This document shows, piece after piece, positions 1-9,761 of a DNA stretch of 64,000 nt. Origin of the DNA: Alectoria sarmentosa (lineage: Eukaryota > Ascomycota > Lecanoromycetes > Lecanorales > Parmeliaceae). The translations under genes and the position numbers were made by a program. A model generated the notes under the pieces. It was not told the DNA's origin. It did not search any database and saw only the letters and a list, made by a program, of their open reading frames with translations. Where the stretch lies: positions 1-64,000 of the forward strand of contig WOGZ01000037.1 of NCBI GenBank assembly GCA_009733775.1, given 5' to 3'. Positions within the stretch are counted from its first letter, which is position 1, and each line of letters opens with the position of its first letter.

Positions 1-1268
1 TCCCCCATCTCCCCCGCCTCCCCTCCCGCCTCCCCTCCCGCCTCCGCCCCCGCCCCCGCCCCCGCCCCACCCGCCACCGGCCTCACATTCTCCTTCCCCC
101 CAGCCCTCGCCCTCCAACGCCACAGGCTTCGCACCGTCCTCACAGGCGGTCCAACAGCTCGCCTATCCACAACCCCGCGCGCCGCCCTCTCCTCCTCCAC
201 CACCAACCTATGCGCCAGCGCGCTCTTCCAAAAAGCGCCGCGGAAAAAAAAATCCCCCCCCGCGCGCGTCCGTCGAGCACGTCGTCCCAGACGCGGAGGG
301 GCTCGTCGTCGGGCATGGGGGGGGAAGCCGATGTCGCGGAGGCGGTCGACCTGTCGCTGCCAGGGGGGCGTGGGACGTTGGGCGTGAATGGCGGCGTCAT
401 CGTCATCGTGTTCGTAGTCGTCGTTGTCAAAGGCGTCCATGGCGCGCTGCAGTTCTGCGATCCAGACGTCCAGTCTGTCGAGCACGAGTCCCTTTTGGCG
501 TTCGAGGGCGCGCCACGTGTGGTAGCGGCGCGGGTCGCGTGGCCGCAGCACGTGGGCCGCGGCGTCGGCGACGTCGATCCAGTCGTGTTGCAGGACCGCT
601 CGGAGCGATTGCAGGAAGGCCTGGGGTTGGTCTCGGAGGGCGAGGACGTCGAGGAGGGTGGGGGCTTGGGAGTCGGTTGAGGACAGGAGGCGGCGGTTGG
701 CGGTGAAGGTGCGGTCGAAGAGCTGGGGCCAGATGTGGAAGGATTCGTGGGTGAGGGTTAGTTCCACGCGCAGCAGGTTTCGCTTTTTTTCTGCCGTTTT
801 GACCGCGCCGTTCAGGGTGGATCGGAGCGCCGCGGTGAAGTGGCGCTCGAACCGGTCGTAGCTGCGGCGGTAGTGAGGCGTTGTCCCTTGGCTCAGATAC
901 GCGGTCCTGTAGGCGTGATGCCGTGCTAGCGATGCGCAGAGATAATATCGGAATGCGTCGAAAATCGGATTGTTGCAGGGGAGCTTTTGCACGTGGTCAC
1001 GATTGGCGAATAGGTACATGGGAACGCCCAGCTTGACGAGGGCGGAATCGGGAAAGCTGCCGACGAACTGGGGATGTGGGTGGTTGTTGGTCAGATCCTT
1101 GAACAGGTAGGGTCCGAAGGAGTTACCGATTGTGACGTCGGCAAGGGAACTTGCTGGGAAGGTTGGCAGGGGCTTGGACTGAGCATCGGGGTGAGCGGGG
1201 TGAGCATCGGTGCTGCCGTCAGCTGTGGTGAGTGGATGGGCTTGAGTGGTACTTGGGTAGCCTGACAT
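1..1268 (-). CDS. Uncharacterised fungal protein, 3' end outside the window
   Basis: I do not recognise the family. The frame opens at the ATG at 1268-1266 and runs without a stop past position 1, so at least 420 residues are present and the C-terminus is missing. After a Pro/Ser/Thr-rich head of about 45 residues comes a folded-looking stretch (LADVTIGNSFGPYLF, then VPMYLFANRDHVQKLP) rich in aromatic and basic residues; the middle is helical with many Arg and Leu. The coding strand is very GC-rich, unlike most neighbours. Between about 317 and 244 the open frame turns into an Arg-only stretch, while the next frame reads a normal acidic segment (MPDDEPLRVWDDVLDG). An 8-base C/G run (317-324) and adjacent A and C runs (244-261) border this part, which suggests two compensating one-base errors. 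A TATA-like stretch lies about 125 bases upstream. Confidence 0.75.
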   Translation of the reverse strand, partial: MSGYPSTTQAHPLTTADGSTDAHPAHPDAQSKPLPTFPASSLADVTIGNSFGPYLFKDLTNNHPHPQFVGSFPDSALVKLGVPMYLFANRDHVQKLPCNNPIFDAFRYYLCASLARHHAYRTAYLSQGTTPHYRRSYDRFERHFTAALRSTLNGAVKTAEKKRNLLRVELTLTHESFHIWPQLFDRTFTANRRLLSSTDSQAPTLLDVLALRDQPQAFLQSLRAVLQHDWIDVADAAAHVLRPRDPRRYHTWRALERQKGLVLDRLDVWIAELQRAMDAFDNDDYEHDDDDAAIHAQRPTPPWQRQVDRLRDIGFPPHARRRAPPRLGRRARRTRAGGDFFFRGAFWKSALAHRLVVEEERAARGVVDRRAVGPPVRTVRSLWRWRARAGGKENVRPVAGGAGAGAGAEAGGEAGGEAGEMG

Positions 1269-1732
1269 GGTGGATATGAAGTGGTAGATTGGGGTGTGGT
1301 TTACCAATTGTGTGCCTGGTGGTATCAAGAGAGATACTTGAGACAAGGCGGAGAGAGATGTAGGAGGGGACTTTAAGACCCCGCACGCATTGAATATATA
1401 TAGGTGTATCTCAGATATTGCATTTTCTTGGAATTAAGTGTGCCAAGAAGACATAAATCTTTGCAGAGAAGTTTCTGGGGGGAAAAAGCTCGAACAGGTC
1501 AAGAAGCCAAGGCTGGACAGAAATACCATTATCGCTCGACTGCTCTACACTAGGTATAGAAATCCTCGGGTCCGGGAAGATTTTTAAGGAGACGTTCAAA
1601 AGAGACACCACGTTACCGATCAAGTGTCTGAGGCAGATGCACTAGATTTTCCCCTCTGAATTATCTCGCCATGGCACGCCCTTTGATCTGGATTTTGGAA
1701 TGACTGTCATTCTTTTTGCGTCTCTCATTTTA
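1269..1732. other. Intergenic, 464 bases
   Basis: This gap lies between the 3' end of the Ntr1-like gene and the start of the partial gene; both genes are read on the minus strand. It should hold the terminator of the former and the promoter of the latter. Apart from the TATA-like stretch I see no repeat or RNA gene. Confidence 0.6.
1391..1402 (-). promoter_or_regulatory. TATA-like element upstream of the partial gene
   Basis: The stretch TGAATATATATAGG reads as CCTATATATATTCA on the minus strand. It sits about 125 bases upstream of the ATG at 1268, a plausible distance for a core promoter element. This is a sequence match only; no transcription start is known. Confidence 0.35.
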
Positions 1733-4054
1733 TTATCTTCCTTCAGCTCTTGTCACCAATGTTTCATCAAGTCCCACAGGCATGAACGCCCGGATATCAG
1801 TCCCTGCTGTAGCAATACCACGGACCCATACAACATCTCCTTTTAGATATACAACGGCACCTCCTCTGCCGCTTGCGCTAGCCGTAATGCGAAATAGAGG
1901 AAGCCCAGTCTGCATATCGGCTTCACGAAGAGGAAACAAGAGAAGACCGTTCTCTGCGCACCATTCCTCCACGACGTCTTTGAATGTTGTTGGTGTTTCG
2001 ATTTGTGAAGCTTTGAGAGTATGAGATGTCGTTGGAGACGCGAAAGGAGGTGGTGGTCCGGATGATCTCGAGGCAGTTGGAATTGATATAGAAGGGGTAC
2101 CCTGGCTCAATTCAGAGAATCTATCGAGCTGTCCCGCTGGCAAGTGCGTGCTTACGTCCAGACCCTTTTCAAGTAGGTCAAGGGCTTGACTCATAGTTTC
2201 GAGGCCCTTGTTCCATTCGCCTGCGATTGACGGCAATTCATTGAACCCAGCTGGCAATGCTTCGCCTAGAACCTGCTCTTTCCACCACGTGTACCAGTCC
2301 TTGACGTCAGTATAGTTCACGCCGTCGTAGGTAAGCCAGATGTATAGAGTTTGATGCCATTTGGGAAAGAACTCTGCGATGAGCAGATGTGCCATCGTAT
2401 TTAGGGGGAAGAATGGAGCCCATCGTAGCACATCTTCTAACGGAGTGAGATCTTGATCCCTGGGATCGATGATCAAATTTGTGGATAGATGCAGGGAAAG
2501 ACGTGGAAGCAAGTATCGAACGAGCATGGAAGGTAGCTCAGATTGAAGCACCTTTCGCCACTCTTCAAATTCGGCTGGTACAGAAGCAGAAGATAGATTC
2601 CAAGAGGATAGCACGCTTTTAAATTTCCGTTTCACCTCGGATAATAGACCTGTCGAGCTTTTAGGATCTGTGTGTTGTTCATCCAAGTACTGAAGCCACG
2701 GGAACAACCAGAGATGAGGTGGCTTGGAGGAACGGTGGTTCTTCTGAGCGCTGCGTGGTTTCCAGGCAGCTACCGCATCAGCGAGACGTTTTGCAACAAG
2801 TTGATCAATGACATTGGCCCAAATAAATGGAGGAAGCACAGGCTTCCATGCTTTGAGAAGATCGATCAGAGCAGCTGAGTTCTGGTAAAGGTCCCAATCA
2901 TTTGTTATGGCAGACCTCATTGGTGGAAGCCAGAGGGTATAAATCATGGTTTCGTAGTGGGTTGTAGATTTGCTCTGCGGTATGGAATAGGAGATTCCGT
3001 CCTGAAGAGCAAGTTCGGTATTGGATTCTCGCTGAGGAATCAGAATAGGCTGAAGTCTTGTCAGATACGACAGCCCGCCTTTTGACTCCCGGGATGGGTT
3101 CAATGGCTCCCATTCCTGCATTGCGTATTTGAACAAAGGATGAAGTGCTGCGACGGCGAGTTCTTGCAGCACTGATGACTGTCCTGTGCTGGATTTCTGC
3201 AGAGACTCCAACTTTTTCGTAATAGCTTCCCATCGATATGCGTCATCCAAGTCATTATTCAGATTTACCCGCTGAAGATCCTGTACAGCGTCGACCATGT
3301 CCTCCGTATCACGAAGTTCATCATCTTCTTCTTCAATCTCTACGGCTAATTGGGCCTCTTGGGCCTCGAAGTAAAGCGTCCTCTCCCCCAAAGCGGTCCA
3401 TTCATCTGTGAATCCTTCAAGATCTCTTCGTGCTCTGCGTGCAATCTTTGATGATTCAGTTTCACTCGGCACCATGGACTGAAAGTTCATCAATCCGGCG
3501 GTCGATGTCAGGAGCTTCGTGTCCTGACCTGTAGCATCTATGAGAGATATCAACACATTTGGGACTTCCAGTCCCTCCGCTGCTGCCTCCATATCTGCCG
3601 CAGTCTTATACTTTGGCTTTGCCTTCCTTGGTGTGGCTACTGCGCTCGTTCCATCTGGTCCTCTCTTCTCCTTGAGCTTTCGCCGCCTCTTCTTCTCCTC
3701 TTCGGACGACTCGTCAACCGTTTCGCCTCGGAATGCAGCTTCTCTCTTTTCTTCTTCCTTCGCCTGCTTGGTTTTTTCCTTGACAGCACCCAAACCAGCC
3801 AATTGGGGCCTCTGTTGGCTCTCGATCGGAGCAAGCCTACCCCGCCCCGTAGCCCCGAGACCTTGGCCCTCAACATATCCCATCTTTGCCATCATCTTGG
3901 CTGCGAAAGAATTGGGAGCCGGTGGGGTGCCGGTATTGATAGATGGGTTTGGCTTTGAATGGCTCATTGGATTTGTCTTGCGCCGCTTTTGCCTATGATC
4001 AGAGTCCGAGGATTCGTCTCCCTGACCGGCGCCATTCATGGAGAAGTGTGCCAT
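1733..4054 (-). CDS. G-patch protein, Ntr1/Spp382/TFIP11 family (spliceosome disassembly)
   Basis: Single-exon gene of 773 residues. In this family the protein recruits and activates the DEAH helicase Prp43 through its G-patch, so that the intron-lariat spliceosome is taken apart in the nucleus. Visible here: an acidic and basic head (DESSDSDHRQKRRK), a G-patch at about residues 50-95 (KMMAKMGYVEGQGLGATGRG), a Lys/Glu-rich linker (about 95-140), then a long helical GCFC-type region with PLFKYAMQEWEPL and TWWKEQVLGEALPAG near the end. The frame is open upstream to 4180, but the leader there is not protein-like. I choose the ATG at 4054, which begins MAHFSMNGAG just before the acidic head. It is divergent from the gene starting at 4918. 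The family assignment is firm; the start is likely. Confidence 0.9.
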   Translation of the reverse strand: MAHFSMNGAGQGDESSDSDHRQKRRKTNPMSHSKPNPSINTGTPPAPNSFAAKMMAKMGYVEGQGLGATGRGRLAPIESQQRPQLAGLGAVKEKTKQAKEEEKREAAFRGETVDESSEEEKKRRRKLKEKRGPDGTSAVATPRKAKPKYKTAADMEAAAEGLEVPNVLISLIDATGQDTKLLTSTAGLMNFQSMVPSETESSKIARRARRDLEGFTDEWTALGERTLYFEAQEAQLAVEIEEEDDELRDTEDMVDAVQDLQRVNLNNDLDDAYRWEAITKKLESLQKSSTGQSSVLQELAVAALHPLFKYAMQEWEPLNPSRESKGGLSYLTRLQPILIPQRESNTELALQDGISYSIPQSKSTTHYETMIYTLWLPPMRSAITNDWDLYQNSAALIDLLKAWKPVLPPFIWANVIDQLVAKRLADAVAAWKPRSAQKNHRSSKPPHLWLFPWLQYLDEQHTDPKSSTGLLSEVKRKFKSVLSSWNLSSASVPAEFEEWRKVLQSELPSMLVRYLLPRLSLHLSTNLIIDPRDQDLTPLEDVLRWAPFFPLNTMAHLLIAEFFPKWHQTLYIWLTYDGVNYTDVKDWYTWWKEQVLGEALPAGFNELPSIAGEWNKGLETMSQALDLLEKGLDVSTHLPAGQLDRFSELSQGTPSISIPTASRSSGPPPPFASPTTSHTLKASQIETPTTFKDVVEEWCAENGLLLFPLREADMQTGLPLFRITASASGRGGAVVYLKGDVVWVRGIATAGTDIRAFMPVGLDETLVTRAEGR

Positions 4055-4917
4055 TCTGGTCCGTCCGGGTTGGATGTTGAGAAGGGAGATGTAGTGGGAA
4101 AGTGTGAGGCAACACTGGAATTTCACTTGAGCCGAACACGTGGAGTGTCTTTTCGTAAGCGAGATAAGGAGCGAAAGCAATCAAGATGGGCCTCAATTGA
4201 CTCTAGCAACTAATAGCGAGTGAGTCACGTGTAAGTGAAATTTGTCATGGTGGTGATGCTCTGGTGTTATGCTGGAAGACTTGACCGGAATTGTTGCTAT
4301 GTGATGTCGAGATGGGAGGGTGTCGTTGGAGATGTAGTTGGAGGGAAGGATGTCAGGTTATGCATCAAATCGCTAAGATTGAAGTCGATACGTATGATGT
4401 AAAATTATTCATTATTATTCCATGGAGAAGATCAACTTTTGATATTGCATGCAAAGATGGTGATGCACTGGTGGGAGTCTATTGTTATGTGGAGCCGAGC
4501 CTTGCAGGGATGCTGACCTTATCGGCCAGATGCAATATAAATAGGTAGACTAAAGTAAAGGTACCTTAGTGGCAGTTGTGGCTGTCAATTTTATTGAGGA
4601 TTGAGGGGCCGCCCTCAGTTGCCCGCGTGCTCTACTTGGACTTGATTATATTCATTCACTTGATCTCATATTCACCGACTCGATTATTGCATATGACTGA
4701 GAAAAGTCACCGCTTGGAGCCCATGATGGAGAATGCCATGAAACATAACAGCTCCCCTTTCTGTTCTTGTTTTTGCTTTGGGGACTATTATTATCTTTGA
4801 CAGCTTGGCTGCCGGCAAGCGGCATCTAATTTGGTGGGACACAAGTTTACGCGGATCAGTGAACTTTTGGCACCAGCGTAACTTCCTTTATCTCTCTCTG
4901 CAATCTCGCATGTAGCT
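4055..4917. promoter_or_regulatory. Divergent intergenic region, 863 bases
   Basis: This gap separates two outward-facing genes, the Ntr1-like gene and the disordered protein gene, and must hold both promoters. A TATAAATA match lies at 4536-4543 on the plus strand, about 375 bases before the ATG at 4918. A GGTACCTTAG motif follows at 4560-4569; related palindromic copies recur at 13611-13645 and 19731-19751. I see no coding sequence. Confidence 0.5.
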
Positions 4918-7866
4918 ATGGCGCACAATCCGAACAATCCGATTATGCAGCCTGAGCACCACACTCTTACTCTCTCCGAATCAGAGCTCCCTCCCTCCTC
5001 TCCCTCCTCTCCCTCCTCTCCCTCCTCTCCCTATTCTCCCCCCTCATCATCACCTCTCCAGCATCTCCATGCCTTAGCATCTCGACCCACATCGACAGAT
5101 TCCGAGCGCCGGTCATATACATCAGAAGACGCCATGGACCAACCTCGCACTGTCTCACGCGAAGGCTCGGTATTGAGACATCCCACCCCGGACCTTCAGT
5201 CAATCCAAGGAGCTTACGTTGGCAACATCGAGCGTCTGGAACAAAGTGCAGAGCGACTCAGTCTATCATCAGACATTGGGGAAGAATTACGAAAGATGAG
5301 GATAGAACAACGAAAAGCGTCTAGCAGACGGTCATCCATCTTGGATGCACATAGTGAAGAAAGAGAGGCCGATGTACCTCTGCACCGACAATTCTCGTAT
5401 GAATATGCCTCACACGCGTCAAATTCAATTGTGGGCACGAACAGTGTCGCGCGCAACGCTGGCTTCTCTCCCGCTGCATACTTTGCCTCTCCCAGGAGTT
5501 CGGTACGGTCAGGATCATGGTCACACCAGAATTCAATCAAGGAAAGATCTCTGTCGTATGGACCACGGCTTGAGCAGGTGTCGGAACCAGAGCAGGAGGG
5601 TCAACCGCTCAACTCGCCGCTATCAAACCGATTGATACCCTTGGCGCCGCAGCCTGAGTCACCTACAAAAGCGCTTCGAGTAATAAGTGATGAACAATTC
5701 AATCTCAACGATGTTGAGATTCCACATATACAACCTGGGGAACCGGAGATGACCGACAAGGAGCAGCAACCTCGAGCGTCCTCTGACACATACCGACAAG
5801 CTGCAGGGCTTTTCACAGATTTCGATGGCGTACACATTACCCCTCGTTCGGACGGTCCGCTGGACGTCCTGGACCTCGACGAAACCACGAGCCGACGAGT
5901 ATCAAGCCAGCCATTTCCAATCAGGCCAGTCTCCTATATGCAGCCAACCCCAGGCCAGAACATGGTCTATTACCCAGCTCCGGTACCCATGATGTTGAAC
6001 CTTCCCAAACGATTATCAAAGCTACCCGCAGCTCCACATCGAGACAAGCGACGCTCAGAGCTTTTGGACAATTTACCCACAGAAGCTCGGAAGTCAGCTG
6101 TGTGGCTGCCAGATGTGCTTGAAAGTGCGAATGGCGATGCACCTCCTGAGTTGGGGGACTCAGCCATGCATGTCAATGAACGTAAGCACCGTACGATGGC
6201 GGAAATGCCGCCACAGCTTAGGGCCACTATGTTCTTTGACTATCCATCCACTCGCCAGGATGTCGAAGTCAAAGCGAATTCGGCGGTCGCGACCTTGGAC
6301 AGTATCCTCGATGCCTCCGCGTTTGCTCCTGTCAGCGCATTTATTGATCATCCAATTGCCGGCCGTGTGGGTGCGGAAGTGTACGGTAAAGCTCCCGTTC
6401 GACCTAGAGCTACTGTCGTACCTGCACAGGTCCGAGATCCTGGACAAAGGAGAAGTACCATCAATCTCCTCACGAAGCGCAACAGTAGCTCTAATTTACT
6501 TGAAAATACGAAGAAGCGGAACAGTAGTTTGATGAGCTTGGGTGGTCACTTTGGCAAAAGGAGAAGCAGTGCCCAGCACTTCGAGGATGCTCAAGAGTAC
6601 CATGAGGCTGATGCTGCGGATTTGCACGGCGAAGATGCTCCTTTACAGCATTCCCATGAAGAATCTGATGGTCTGGCTGATGAAGAAACTGACTTTCATG
6701 ATGCGAGGGAGGAGATGTTAGAAGGGGAAGACCAGGCCGGGGAACCCGAAGAAGTAGAGGAGTACAACGGGGCACCCACTACTCTATTGGCTGAGCTCCA
6801 GCTCCGAAAGCTGCAGCAAAAGCAGCGCGGTCGCACCGCCGCGACGGCATTTCCGAACGGAATGCACTCCACCCTATTACAACTGGATGCGGTGGCACAG
6901 GTCCAAAAGCAGTCAAGGAGACAGAAGCATACGACGCTTGCATGGGAAGATCCTGAAGCCCATCATCTGGGTGCTGAGAACCAGGATGACGAGGACGTTC
7001 CTCTGGGCGTGCTCTTTCCAGGCCGCAAAATGGACGCCAACGACAAATCCCGCCTCTTCGACGAAGACAAACCGCTGGGGCTCATTGCCAGACGTGACAT
7101 GGAAGATAATGAGCCGCTCAGCCACCGTCGTGCACGTCTTCGTAGCGAGCATGCTGCACCGCAGATTCCAGATCCAGATAAGCGAAATAGCATGTACACT
7201 CTCGACCTTCCCAATTTCTCGGAAGATAAACCCCAACCCGAGAATGACGACGAAGATGAAACCCTAGCTCAACGCATCCGACGACTGAGAGCCGCAAACA
7301 TCCCTACTCAGCCGAGAAGTGGCGATTTCGCCAACGAAGTGCTCTCTCAGTTCGGTGGCCTTTCACCCGCAGAACAACAATCCAAAGACGAAGCCTCTGC
7401 CCCTCACACCGCCACCAAAACTCCAGGTCCCGACGAGACCCTCGGACAGCGCCGCAAACGTCTGCAACGCGAAGCCAATAAGTCTCGCAACGTGAGTGGC
7501 GAAAGCAATGGCTCCGCAGCCAGGCCAACTATAACCACTAGACACAGCATGGCAACCATCCTCTCGGCACACCCAGCAGCAGGCGCCAGTACAACGGCCT
7601 TCAATGAGATCAAGTTTGCCCCTGCCCCGAAGACTCGCAATACGCCGTGGGCCATGAACCAGACGCGGAAGGCCTCGATGGGGCCCATGAGGGGTTTGCC
7701 TATGGCGAGTGGACTTGGGACTTCCAATGGAGACTATGCGAATGGGATTAGTGCTACTCCAGGAGTCAATGGCTTTCCAAACCCAATGATGCAGCAATCT
7801 GTCGAAGCTGTCAATCCGAGGCAGAATGACATGATCGATAGGTGGAGGCAAAGCGTGACGCATTAG
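4918..7866 (+). CDS. Large, mostly disordered protein with repeated acidic-basic motif
   Basis: Single exon, 982 residues, no family recognised. The sequence is Ser-, Pro-, Asp- and Arg-rich throughout, as expected of an intrinsically disordered protein. Residues 23-50 are a Ser-Pro tract encoded by a CCCTCCTCT-type tandem repeat. Around residues 505-545 there are repeated basic Ser patches (KRNSSSNLL, KKRNSSLMSLG, KRRSSAQHF) that resemble kinase-site clusters. From about residue 690 a short motif recurs: DVPLGVLFPGRK, DKPLGLIARRD, NEPLSHRRARLRS, DETLAQRIRRLRA and DETLGQRRKRLQR, at about residues 692, 716, 730, 780 and 838. The last residues (DMIDRWRQSV) look conserved. There is no transmembrane segment or signal peptide. 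The reading frame is convincing from its length and codon bias; the function is unknown. Confidence 0.85.
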   Translation: MAHNPNNPIMQPEHHTLTLSESELPPSSPSSPSSPSSPYSPPSSSPLQHLHALASRPTSTDSERRSYTSEDAMDQPRTVSREGSVLRHPTPDLQSIQGAYVGNIERLEQSAERLSLSSDIGEELRKMRIEQRKASSRRSSILDAHSEEREADVPLHRQFSYEYASHASNSIVGTNSVARNAGFSPAAYFASPRSSVRSGSWSHQNSIKERSLSYGPRLEQVSEPEQEGQPLNSPLSNRLIPLAPQPESPTKALRVISDEQFNLNDVEIPHIQPGEPEMTDKEQQPRASSDTYRQAAGLFTDFDGVHITPRSDGPLDVLDLDETTSRRVSSQPFPIRPVSYMQPTPGQNMVYYPAPVPMMLNLPKRLSKLPAAPHRDKRRSELLDNLPTEARKSAVWLPDVLESANGDAPPELGDSAMHVNERKHRTMAEMPPQLRATMFFDYPSTRQDVEVKANSAVATLDSILDASAFAPVSAFIDHPIAGRVGAEVYGKAPVRPRATVVPAQVRDPGQRRSTINLLTKRNSSSNLLENTKKRNSSLMSLGGHFGKRRSSAQHFEDAQEYHEADAADLHGEDAPLQHSHEESDGLADEETDFHDAREEMLEGEDQAGEPEEVEEYNGAPTTLLAELQLRKLQQKQRGRTAATAFPNGMHSTLLQLDAVAQVQKQSRRQKHTTLAWEDPEAHHLGAENQDDEDVPLGVLFPGRKMDANDKSRLFDEDKPLGLIARRDMEDNEPLSHRRARLRSEHAAPQIPDPDKRNSMYTLDLPNFSEDKPQPENDDEDETLAQRIRRLRAANIPTQPRSGDFANEVLSQFGGLSPAEQQSKDEASAPHTATKTPGPDETLGQRRKRLQREANKSRNVSGESNGSAARPTITTRHSMATILSAHPAAGASTTAFNEIKFAPAPKTRNTPWAMNQTRKASMGPMRGLPMASGLGTSNGDYANGISATPGVNGFPNPMMQQSVEAVNPRQNDMIDRWRQSVTH

Positions 7867-8344
7867 TTGGCGATGCTAGTGGAGTGAGATTTATTATGAA
7901 CGTACGTTGGAATACAGCGCGGAGCTAATGGGAGCTGGTTATCGCATTTCCAGGAGCATGTCCTGCTGTACGGCTAATAAATGCTGGAGGGTATAGTTCA
8001 TGGGAAATCCAATTGGGGTGCCTGGCTTGGTGACGATGCTACTGTGGACGCTGGGCGTAGGTATACTACATGTGATGGATATATACAAATAGATTAATGG
8101 CACTGCTACGTCTAATGTTAGTATCGATAAATATTTACAATAATATTAGATCACACCTATCCTCCCTCCTCCTACATCAAAGATGGAAGTCTTTGACTGT
8201 TTAGAAGTAGATTCATCAAAGACTTGCCTACCAGCAATAGATCCAAGCCCCCAATCCCATCCCCTCACAGTGTAGTTAGCGTACTAGTACCTCCCCGCAC
8301 GAAACCGACCCCTGTCACGCCATCTGCATGTCCAAACCCGCTGA

Positions 8345-8376
8345 CATATACATACACATACACATACACATACATA
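8345..8376. repeat. CATACA microsatellite
   Basis: A run of CATACA-like hexamers directly adjoins the CCCAT pentamer tract that follows. Confidence 0.85.
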
Positions 8377-8456
8377 TCCCATCCCATCCCATCCCATCCC
8401 ACCCCATCCCACCCCATCCCATCCCAACCCATCCCATCCCATCCCATCCCATCCCA
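8376..8456. repeat. CCCAT pentamer tandem repeat
   Basis: About 16 near-perfect copies of the pentamer CCCAT, with occasional CCCAC and CCCAA units. On the minus strand this is a GGGAT array with many regularly spaced G triplets, fitting the G-quadruplex pattern; the plus strand fits an i-motif. It ends in a short GCGCA repeat. Confidence 0.9.
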
Positions 8457-8593
8457 GCGCAGCGCAGCGCAGCCAGACAGACAGATCGATTGAAGCGCGG
8501 TCGGTCGGTCGGTCCGTGGGTGGGTGCTCGACCGCGCCAATTTTTGGGATATGAAATGCTCGTACGAGTACGAGGTGGAGGCTGAGATGCAAT

Positions 8594-8895
8594 TGTTTGG
8601 TTTGATTTTGGTTTGGTTTGGTTTTGGTTTTGGTTTTGGTTTTGGTTTTGTTTTGGTTTGGCTTTGGTTTGTTTTGGTTTTGGTTTTGGTTTGATTTGGT
8701 TTTGGTTTGTTTTGATTTGACTTTGTTTCGGTTTGGCTTTGTTTCGGTTTTGATTTGATTTGATTTGATTTGGTTTGGTTTGGTTTGGTTTGGTTTTGAT
8801 TTGGATTTGTTGTGTTTTGGTTTGGTTTGTTTTGGTTTTTGTTTTGGTTTTGGTTTGGTTTTGGTTTTGGTTTGGTTCTATTTTGGTTCTGTCTT
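8594..8895. repeat. G/T-only strand-biased TTTTGG/TTTGG tract
   Basis: For about 300 bases the plus strand is almost entirely G and T in interleaved TTTGG and TTTTGG units, with a few C and A. The unit length varies, so it is a degenerate tandem repeat and not one clean period. Extreme strand asymmetry over this length is unusual for the window. Confidence 0.85.
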
Positions 8896-9108
8896 ACTTT
8901 TTTGGGTTTATTCGTTTGGCTTAGAAGCTGGTTATGTAGTGAGTGAGTTTGGAACATTTTGCGATCGCTAGGGGGTATTATTAATGTGTTCGTGTGGTTG
9001 AAGCGGATAGGGATGGTGAGCAATTCTAGTGTTGTGTAGTGTAGGAAAACATAAGGAAAGGTATGTCTGTCTGTATGTATGTAGCAGAAAGACATATGCA
9101 GAAGGGGA

Positions 9109-9123
9109 AGGGGGGGGGGGGGG
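9109..9123. repeat. Poly-G run
   Basis: About 14 G residues in a row on the plus strand. Length in the assembly is probably unreliable. Confidence 0.8.
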
Positions 9124-9199
9124 AAGAAGACCAGGCGGTGCTTTTTTATCAGTTTAATCAACATGTGGACGGATGAGAGTCTTTTGACAGATGGGATTA

Positions 9200-9202
<3 letters not shown>

Positions 9203-9237
<35 letters not shown>
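9203..9237. repeat. GA dinucleotide microsatellite
   Basis: About 17 perfect GA units. Confidence 0.95.
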
Positions 9238-9240
<3 letters not shown>

Positions 9241-9521
9241 TTTGATATGATTTGATTTGATTGATTGCGGTTGGGCTGCCTACGAAGGATATGTTTTTTT
9301 TATGAGTTATTATCAAGAGATGTTCAAGGTCAGACAGACTCAATCAATTATCTGGGATCCGAAAACTTCACCTGCTCTCTCCCTCTCCCTCTCCCTCCCT
9401 CTCCCTCCAACCTACCATACCGTAGCGTACGAGCGCCGTGGATTTTCCCAAGGTGTTTAAATCAAATAGCAGAGTCGGGACGCTGGCTTGGTGTTCGTAT
9501 TTGTGTATTTTCTTTCGATAT

Positions 9522-9541
9522 CGTACGTACGTACGTACGTG
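9522..9541. repeat. ACGT tetranucleotide repeat
   Basis: About five units of the self-complementary tetramer ACGT (GTACGTAC), which can form a hairpin. Confidence 0.85.
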
Positions 9542-9681
9542 CGTAAGTTGGTTGATTGAGCTTTCGATTCTGGTGTTGGCCGTGCGGCGTTTTTTTTCTC
9601 TTTTTCTCGAGGGAGGGTTGAAGAAAAGTATTTGCCGTTCATGTCCATTGTTGATTGCGTTTTGGGGGTCGAAATTGCAGG

Positions 9682-9761
9682 TGGGGAGGGAAGGGGGGGG
9701 GGTTCTTGGGTTGGGGGGGGTAGGGATGGGTTGGGATGGGTTGGGATGGGATGGGAGGGTG
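9682..9761 (+). repeat. G-tract cluster (GGGATGGGTT-like)
   Basis: Many runs of three or more G separated by 1-5 bases, including three TGGGATGGG-like units. It is the same GGGAT word as the tract at 8376-8456 but on the opposite strand. It fits a G-quadruplex pattern on the plus strand. Confidence 0.75.

Noticed and set aside
8265..9164. 299-codon open frame on the minus strand
   Set aside because: It is the translation of the G/T tract and the pentamer array (Lys, Pro, Asn, Gln, Thr only); stop-free because of composition.
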